Part shown: positions 33,523 through 38,480 of the stretch, piece by piece | How the letters are laid out: each line of letters begins with the position of its first letter | How positions within the stretch are numbered: position 1 is the first letter of the stretch | Source: an uncultured Myxococcales bacterium | GTDB lineage: Bacteria; Myxococcota_A; UBA9042; CAIXZC01 | Assembly (NCBI GenBank): GCA_903895725.1 | Contig: CAITUV010000009.1 | Location: 1 to 38,480 of the forward strand | Length of the DNA: 38,480 nucleotides | Direction: 5' to 3' | Made by a program: the position numbers and the translations under genes | Notes under the pieces: generated by a model | What the model was told of the DNA's origin: nothing | The model's input: the letters and a program-made list of their open reading frames with translations, nothing else | The model's database searches: none

Positions 33523-34338
33523 TCAGGCCATCCGACAGGCCACTGCAGTTCCTACGGTGGCACCGAGCCTTCGCGCTGCGCTGCCCCCGACGAGGCTCAC
33601 CTCCAGCTCGCCGCCACTCCCGACCAGGAACACCAGCGCCCCCTCCTCGGCATCCGAGTAAGTTCTCACGAATCGCTCGACAGGCATTCCTCCCACGTCG
33701 AGACGTAGTGGGAGGGATGTGCCCGGCCCCAGGCTTCCCGCAATGGAGGTGACGAGGTTGCCGAACCGGTCCACGTGAATCACTTCCCCCTGGATGGTCT
33801 TGCGCCGGGCCGAAAGCCGGGGCTCGTGGAGGAGGATCGGTTCGAACCTGGGCCCCACATCCTCAGGCTCGAGTCGTCCGGAGGCCAACCTCGCGGCCAG
33901 CGGCGCAAACACGTCCCGACCGTGGAAGGTGGCCGAGGCCGCCCGAATCCCCAGCCCTTCGACCTCCGCCCGGCGGCAGTCGATTGCCTCGGCCCCTTCG
34001 GCAGGAAGCTGCCTCACCAGCCTCGAGACAAAGCCGTTGTCCGGTCCCACCACGAGCTGGCTCCCGAGTCGTGCCACCAGCACCGAGCGGTTCGACCCCA
34101 CTCCCGGGTCCACCACCACCACGTGGACGGTGCCGGGAGGGTATTCCAGTGCATAGTTCGCCAACAGGTACGATGCCGTTGCCACCTTCTGGGGGGGAAC
34201 CTGGTGTCCCGCATCCACGATCCGAAGGTCCGGACAGACCGTGAGCATGACGCCCTTCATGGCCGGGACGTAGTAGTCCTGTTCCCCGAAATCGGTGAGC
34301 AGCGTGATGATGCCGTTGGGATGGAACCTGCGCTTCAC
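33523..34338 (-). CDS. SAM hydrolase / SAM hydroxide adenosyltransferase family protein (DUF62)
   Basis: 271 residues from GTG 34338, with AGAGG about eight bases upstream. The open frame extends further into pepT, but only this part resembles the family. Signatures are ITLLTDFGEQDYYVPAMKGV at the N-terminus with the Asp of TDFG, VVVDPGVGSNR, VVGPDNGF, ATFHGRDVFAP and the C-terminal VIHVDRFGNLVTSI. In this family water attacks SAM to give adenosine and methionine; fluorinase and chlorinase are related but rare. The HGRDVFAP motif and ordinary context favour the hydroxide-dependent type. It lies 53 bases downstream of pepT on the same strand. Confidence 0.88.
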   Translation of the reverse strand: MKRRFHPNGIITLLTDFGEQDYYVPAMKGVMLTVCPDLRIVDAGHQVPPQKVATASYLLANYALEYPPGTVHVVVVDPGVGSNRSVLVARLGSQLVVGPDNGFVSRLVRQLPAEGAEAIDCRRAEVEGLGIRAASATFHGRDVFAPLAARLASGRLEPEDVGPRFEPILLHEPRLSARRKTIQGEVIHVDRFGNLVTSIAGSLGPGTSLPLRLDVGGMPVERFVRTYSDAEEGALVFLVGSGGELEVSLVGGSAARRLGATVGTAVACRMA

Positions 34339-34379
34339 TCCGAGCGCCTCTCGTGCTGCCTTCCGTCTCTTCCTTCCCG

Positions 34380-34406
34380 AGCCCCCAACCCCTAGCCCCC
34401 AACCCG
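34380..34406 (-). other. G-quadruplex-like direct repeat at the pepT-SAM hydrolase junction
   Basis: Nearly two copies of a 14-base unit (AGCCCCCAACCCCT on the plus strand). On the sense strand of both genes this gives four G-runs of three to five separated by TT, CTA and TT, a strong G-quadruplex pattern. The pepT stop codon (34392-34394) is inside it. Confidence 0.6.
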
Positions 34407-35657
34407 CTCCTTTGCCCACAGTCCGGCCAGCTCGACAAGAGTCTGCACGGCCTGGACCATGGCGGGGAGCGGGATCCACTCCTGGACGCTGTGGAAGTTG
34501 CGCCCTCCTTCGAAGATATTGGGAGTGGGCAGCCCCTTCTCGCTGAGCCGGCTGCCGTCCGTCCCTCCCCGGATCGACTGGAGATGGGGCGTCATTCCGG
34601 CAAGCCGAACGGCCTCCATGGCCAGCGACACGGCCCTGGGCTCTTTGTCCAGGTAGTAGCGCATGTTCTTGTAGGAGTGCTCGGCCCTGAGCTCGTAGGT
34701 CAACCCGGGGAATGCCTCGCAGGTCTTCCGGATCAGCCCCTCGAGCCGTCCCTCCCAACCCTTGAGCATGTCGAGGTCGAAGTCCCGGACGAGGAGGGGG
34801 ATGGTCACCTTGGTCACGTCGCCATTGATGGCGAGCGGATGCAGATAGCCCTGCTTCCCTTCAGTAGTCTCGGGGAGCGACTCGCCGGGCAGCAGCGAGA
34901 TGAGGTGAGCGGCCGCGCGGACGGCGTTGACCATCTTGCCCTTGGCGTAGCCGGGATGCACATCCTTCCCCTTGAGCGTCACGAATGCCGTGTCCGCGCA
35001 GAACGTCTCGTTTTCCACCTCTCCTTCCGGTCCGCCGTCGATGGTATAGGCGACGTGAGCCCCGAACTCCTCGAGGGTCGGGAAATTCGCAGTCCCCTTC
35101 CCGATCTCCTCGTCCGGTGTGAAAGCAATCTTCACCGGTCCGTGGGGCAGGGACGGATTGGCCTTGAGCACACTGAGAAACGTCATGATCTCGGCCACGC
35201 CGGCCTTGTCGTCCGCACCGAGCAGCGTGGTCCCGTCGGTGGTGATCACGGTCTTGCCGACGAATCCCGAAAGGTCCGGGTTCTCGCTGACCTTGAGCAC
35301 GTCCCCGGTGCCGGCCAGGACGATGTCCTTGCCGTCATAGTTCTCGATGATCTGCGGCTTGACGTCCTTCCCCGACGTGCCGTGGTAGGTATCCACGTGC
35401 GCCAGGTAGCCGATGGTCGGTGCGTCTCCTGCGGACGCCGCCTTGACATTCCCGGGCAGCAGAGCCGTGAGCACGCCGGTCTGCGTGAGCTTGACGTCCT
35501 TCAGGCCGAGCTCGAGCAGCTCCACCTCCAACAACTTCAGCAGGTCGAACTGACACTCGGTGGAAGGGCTCCCTTTGCCCTCTTCGTCCGAGCGCGTGTC
35601 AATCTTCACGTAGCGCAGGAACCGCTCCAGGACTTCCTTCTCGATCGTCTGGTTCAT
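34392..35657 (-). CDS. pepT: Peptidase T (M20B aminotripeptidase)
   Basis: 421 residues from ATG 35657, typical length. The two-zinc site is visible: H87 and D89 in LAHVDT, the Asp pair at 149-150 in LLGADDKAG, E183 and E184 in TPDEEIGKG, D207 in YTIDGGPEGE, and a C-terminal His in EGGRNFHSV. The dimerisation domain includes KGKDVHPGYAKGKMVNA. PepT removes the N-terminal residue of tripeptides in the cytoplasm. It has its own likely promoter and probably cotranscribes the SAM-hydrolase gene. Confidence 0.96.
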   Translation of the reverse strand: MNQTIEKEVLERFLRYVKIDTRSDEEGKGSPSTECQFDLLKLLEVELLELGLKDVKLTQTGVLTALLPGNVKAASAGDAPTIGYLAHVDTYHGTSGKDVKPQIIENYDGKDIVLAGTGDVLKVSENPDLSGFVGKTVITTDGTTLLGADDKAGVAEIMTFLSVLKANPSLPHGPVKIAFTPDEEIGKGTANFPTLEEFGAHVAYTIDGGPEGEVENETFCADTAFVTLKGKDVHPGYAKGKMVNAVRAAAHLISLLPGESLPETTEGKQGYLHPLAINGDVTKVTIPLLVRDFDLDMLKGWEGRLEGLIRKTCEAFPGLTYELRAEHSYKNMRYYLDKEPRAVSLAMEAVRLAGMTPHLQSIRGGTDGSRLSEKGLPTPNIFEGGRNFHSVQEWIPLPAMVQAVQTLVELAGLWAKERVGG

Positions 35658-35693
35658 CCCTTCCCCCCGAAAGAACAGGTCTGACAGAGCCTC

Positions 35694-35722
35694 GTTGTAG
35701 CAGCTTGGGACGGGGTTTGCAA
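35694..35722 (-). promoter_or_regulatory. Possible promoter for pepT
   Basis: On the minus strand, TTGCAA (35722-35717) and TACAAC (35699-35694) have a 17-base spacer, about 36 bases before the ATG. Each element is four of six. Confidence 0.4.
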
Positions 35723-35749
35723 CGGGCTACGGTTACGGCCACGGGGGCC

Positions 35750-38480
35750 TCACTCACACCACTCGTACGCACCGATGTCGAGACCGTTGCCACACGGGAT
35801 CGTCTTGCCCGCCAAGTCCTTGGTCTGCGCGGCAATCGTGTAGGTCTGGCAGGTGAACGGAAGCGCCAGGCCCGCATCGATGGTGGGGCTGGATGCGGTC
35901 GGCTTGAACAGGTCCGCGGCTCCCGGCACCACGGACATGAAGTTGCCGTCGCTCTTGTTCGAGAACGCGATGTTCCCGCCGCGGCCGCACTCGAGGACGG
36001 CCCCGGACTGATTCAACGCGTTGACATCGGTATAGCCGCTCATCAGCTTCGCGGCCGTGCCGTTGAACATGAAGAAGGCGTTGTTCCTGAAGATCTGGGG
36101 CGAGCCGCCGGAGAAGGTGACCGCTGTGCGGGTCTGCATGGAGGTGCCGCCCCAGAGGAAAACGTTGTTGGCGACGACCGCATTGGCTCCGAGGATCTCT
36201 AGGGCCCAGGCCGGGCTTCCGGGGGCGTGGAAGCTGTTGCCGATGACCTTCGCCCCGGCATCGAGCTGCACCGAACCGGCAAAGCGGTTGTACAGCAGCA
36301 CCCAGTTGTCTGCCTTGTATTTGTTCGACACGTCGTTGGCATCATAGTAGCCCGCCACGCTGCCGCCGACATCGTTGCCTTCGAAGTAGACGCCTCCGCC
36401 CCGGCCGTTCGTGAAGCTGCCTTTCAGCTTGTTGCGGGAGAAGACGCCGACATAGGCCCCTCCGGAGGTTCCGTTGCCAGCGGGGAAGTCGACCACGTTG
36501 CCCCCGATCGTGTTGCCAATCAGGATGTAGCCGGAGTTGTTCTTGAAGCCGAGGACGTTCCCTGCCACTGTGCTGCCAGTGAGATAGACCTTGAAGTCGC
36601 CACCGCCGGTGCCCGTGCAACCGAAGTTGACATCCCCGAGCACCGTGCAGTCCTGGATGGTCCAGTTCACCGCACACCCCTGGACGCTGCCAAGCGTGCT
36701 GTTCCGCACGACCTGTCCACCACCACCTCCCAGCTTGAATGCGCCAGTGACCGTGTTGTTGATGAACTGCTGATTGTGCGGCTCGGTTCCGTAGGGCTGT
36801 GTCACCTGGAGGTCGCCGTTGACCTGATTATCCATGAAGACAGAGCCCTTCCCCGGCGCGTACATGTGGTACGTCTTGTTTCGCAGCACCTTGTGGGCCG
36901 ACTGGCACTTGTCGAACAACGCTACGTTGTAGCCGAACTTGCTGTCGACAATGTAAAACGCCCCGGCATCGCCGTTCGTGCAGCCGGAGACGACCTGGGA
37001 GTCCACGGCGCTGGATTCGATCCAGCCCTGAGCGGGCACTGCGGCGGCAAACTCGATGCTGTTGGCGACATGGACTTCCACGAAGGCGGCCTTTCCCTCC
37101 ACATACACGCCGGGGCCGATCTTGAGGTTGTGGACAACCGGCCACAGCCCGGTCGCCAGGAGCTTGACGCCGTGTGAGTCGCTGCCGTTCGTCAGCACCG
37201 TCTTGTCCTTGTCGAGCACCAGGGTCCACGGGCCTTCATCGGTGTGCACGTAGCCGCCCAGGAGGGCCAGGGGGCGAGTCAGGGTGGCCACTGGTCCAGC
37301 GGTCCAGTACTCGCACTGTGCGATGTAGATGTCCCGCTTGACCTTGCTCGGGTCGCTCCAGTTCTGCGCCTGGGCCGCTGCCACCCCGGCTCCAACGGTG
37401 GCAAACGGGCAAGCCCGGGTGCCGGCTCCAGGTGACGGGCAAGCCCCACCAAAGGAGAAGCAGCCGTCCACGTAGTACCCGTGGGCCTCGTCGTTGGTGC
37501 GGTCCTTCAGGTCGCAGTCCTGGTCCTTGCCGTCGTCAGGGATCTCGGTCATGCCGTCCGCAAGCGGCAGACACATCTCGCATCCGTCGAAGCAGGTCTT
37601 GCCTGCACCGCACGTGTAGTTGGCGTCCTCGTAGCCGGCATCGCAGCCGAGGAAGGTGCAGGTCGAGCTCAGGCACTCCACCTGGGCATGCTGGAAGAAG
37701 GTCCCCTTGACGCAAGGGGAATTGCACTTCCCGCAGTGGGCCAGCTCCGACGTGATGTCGGTCTCGCACCCGTTGGCGAACTGCTTGTCGCAGTCCCCGG
37801 TCCCGGCAGGGCAGGACGCTACCGCACACTGTCCGGCCACGCACTTGCCGGTTCCGCCCGCCACCTCGCACGTCTTCTTGCACTCGCCGCAGTTGGTGGC
37901 AGAGGCCAGCAGGTCCTGCTCACACCCGTCGTCCTTCTTGCCGTTGCAGTCGCCAAAGCCCGCCTGGCACTTCACCAGCGTGCACGCACCGTCCAGGCAT
38001 TGCGCCTGGGCGTTGGCGATGGTGCAGACCTGGCCGTTGGGCGCAGCGACCACGCTGCACCCGGTCGCCGCATCGCACTGGCCGACCATGCACGGGTTGT
38101 CGTTGCCCAGCTTGGCGCTGCACTCCTCCGGCGTCACCGGGTCACCGGCCCCACAGGTCGCCAGTGCGGTGCACACCGTCCCGTCCGTGCACGCATCCTG
38201 GTCGTCGCACGCCTTGCCCACCGTGAGCGGGTCCGCCTTGTACGTGCACTGCCCTGCCGCTTCGTCGCAGGTGCCGACCGCGCACGGCTTCGCATCACAC
38301 ACCTTCGAAGTTCCCTTGCACTCGCCCGACACGCACTTCTCGTCCACCTTGCAGAACTGGCCGTCGTCACAGGCCGTCCCGTCCGGAAGATCCTGAGTGA
38401 CGCAATCTCCTGCGACCGGCGTGCTGCCGGCATCGCAGAACGCCTTGAGGCAGGGATTCCCCGCTGCAAGATACTCACAC
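35750..38480 (-). CDS. Large Cys-rich surface protein with C-terminal beta-helix, 5' end outside window
   Basis: 910 residues are visible; the frame is open through the last base, so the N-terminus, including any signal, is missing. A GTG at 38347 is internal. The first about 320 residues are Cys repeats: short CDDG...C units like those in the CAP lipoprotein, then longer units of the NGCETDITSELAHCGKCNSPC type. A Stigma_1-like putative metal-binding motif follows (IPDDGKDQDCDLKD). The last about 550 residues look like a right-handed parallel beta-helix with recurring N-x-T/N-x-V turns (NNTVTG, GNTIGGNVVDF, NNAFFMFNG) and end in IDAGLALPF...LDIGAYEWCE, the usual end of pectate-lyase-like surface repeats. 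No catalytic residues are recognised. The protein is expected at the cell surface or secreted. The downstream neighbour pepT is unrelated. Confidence 0.85.
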   Translation of the reverse strand, partial: CEYLAAGNPCLKAFCDAGSTPVAGDCVTQDLPDGTACDDGQFCKVDEKCVSGECKGTSKVCDAKPCAVGTCDEAAGQCTYKADPLTVGKACDDQDACTDGTVCTALATCGAGDPVTPEECSAKLGNDNPCMVGQCDAATGCSVVAAPNGQVCTIANAQAQCLDGACTLVKCQAGFGDCNGKKDDGCEQDLLASATNCGECKKTCEVAGGTGKCVAGQCAVASCPAGTGDCDKQFANGCETDITSELAHCGKCNSPCVKGTFFQHAQVECLSSTCTFLGCDAGYEDANYTCGAGKTCFDGCEMCLPLADGMTEIPDDGKDQDCDLKDRTNDEAHGYYVDGCFSFGGACPSPGAGTRACPFATVGAGVAAAQAQNWSDPSKVKRDIYIAQCEYWTAGPVATLTRPLALLGGYVHTDEGPWTLVLDKDKTVLTNGSDSHGVKLLATGLWPVVHNLKIGPGVYVEGKAAFVEVHVANSIEFAAAVPAQGWIESSAVDSQVVSGCTNGDAGAFYIVDSKFGYNVALFDKCQSAHKVLRNKTYHMYAPGKGSVFMDNQVNGDLQVTQPYGTEPHNQQFINNTVTGAFKLGGGGGQVVRNSTLGSVQGCAVNWTIQDCTVLGDVNFGCTGTGGGDFKVYLTGSTVAGNVLGFKNNSGYILIGNTIGGNVVDFPAGNGTSGGAYVGVFSRNKLKGSFTNGRGGGVYFEGNDVGGSVAGYYDANDVSNKYKADNWVLLYNRFAGSVQLDAGAKVIGNSFHAPGSPAWALEILGANAVVANNVFLWGGTSMQTRTAVTFSGGSPQIFRNNAFFMFNGTAAKLMSGYTDVNALNQSGAVLECGRGGNIAFSNKSDGNFMSVVPGAADLFKPTASSPTIDAGLALPFTCQTYTIAAQTKDLAGKTIPCGNGLDIGAYEWCE

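Noticed and set aside
34339..34758. N-terminal extension of the SAM-hydrolase gene into pepT
   Set aside because: It overlaps pepT in another frame and has no similarity to the family, which starts at the ITLLTDFG segment.

Overview
This is a GC-rich bacterial window that is almost entirely coding. I read 24 protein genes, two of them cut by the window edges. I see no rRNA, tRNA, CRISPR array, insertion sequence or phage gene. The longest gene-free stretches are about 260-280 bases (9200-9459 and 15876-16152). The cysteine-rich lipoproteins, the thrombospondin-type-3/OmpA lipoprotein, the solo DUF1844 gene and the HD-GYP and PAS signalling proteins suggest a Myxococcota or other former-deltaproteobacterial lineage. 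A 2-hydroxyacyl-CoA-dehydratase activase fusion and a corrinoid/methyltransferase operon hint at anaerobic metabolism. The lineage is inferred from gene style, not from a marker gene.

Layout. 1-7586 (minus): a galactose-1-phosphate-uridylyltransferase-like protein (its 3' end lies outside the window) downstream of a large thioester alpha-2-macroglobulin lipoprotein. 7718-9199 (plus): a divergent Cys-rich CAP-domain lipoprotein. 9460-12383 (plus): a three-gene cluster of a metallopeptidase/VWA protein, a MoxR-type AAA+ ATPase and an unrecognised protein. 12389-15875 (minus): a tightly overlapping operon of a corrinoid protein, a UroD/MtaA-fold methyltransferase-like protein and a DUF1638-histidine kinase fusion. 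16153-18417 (plus): an exported ankyrin-repeat protein. 18497-22819 (minus): a 1440-residue activase/dehydratase fusion. 22988-23472 (plus): a 63-residue protein and DUF1844. 23476-26343 (minus): yebC-ruvC-ruvA-ruvB with 4-base overlaps. 26494-30313 (plus): two envelope lipoproteins (DUF4398-like and OmpA), then an Rsm22/METTL17-like protein and a 6-phosphogluconate-dehydrogenase-like protein that has lost its active site. 30394-32259 (plus): a PAS protein with a degenerate kinase core. 32300-33385 (minus): a REC-HD-GYP phosphodiesterase. 33523-35657 (minus): pepT and a SAM-hydrolase-family gene, with a G-quadruplex-like motif at their junction. 35750-38480 (minus): a very large Cys-rich, beta-helix surface protein whose 5' end is outside the window.

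The most unusual unit is the corrinoid protein/methyltransferase/DUF1638-kinase operon. DUF1638 is known as a stand-alone neighbour of corrinoid methyltransferases, but here it is the input domain of a full histidine kinase, so a corrinoid- or methyl-group-coupled sensory pathway is a reasonable hypothesis. Secondary points are two apparent pseudoenzymes (6PGDH-like and kinase-like) and the MoxR/VWA/unknown trio.
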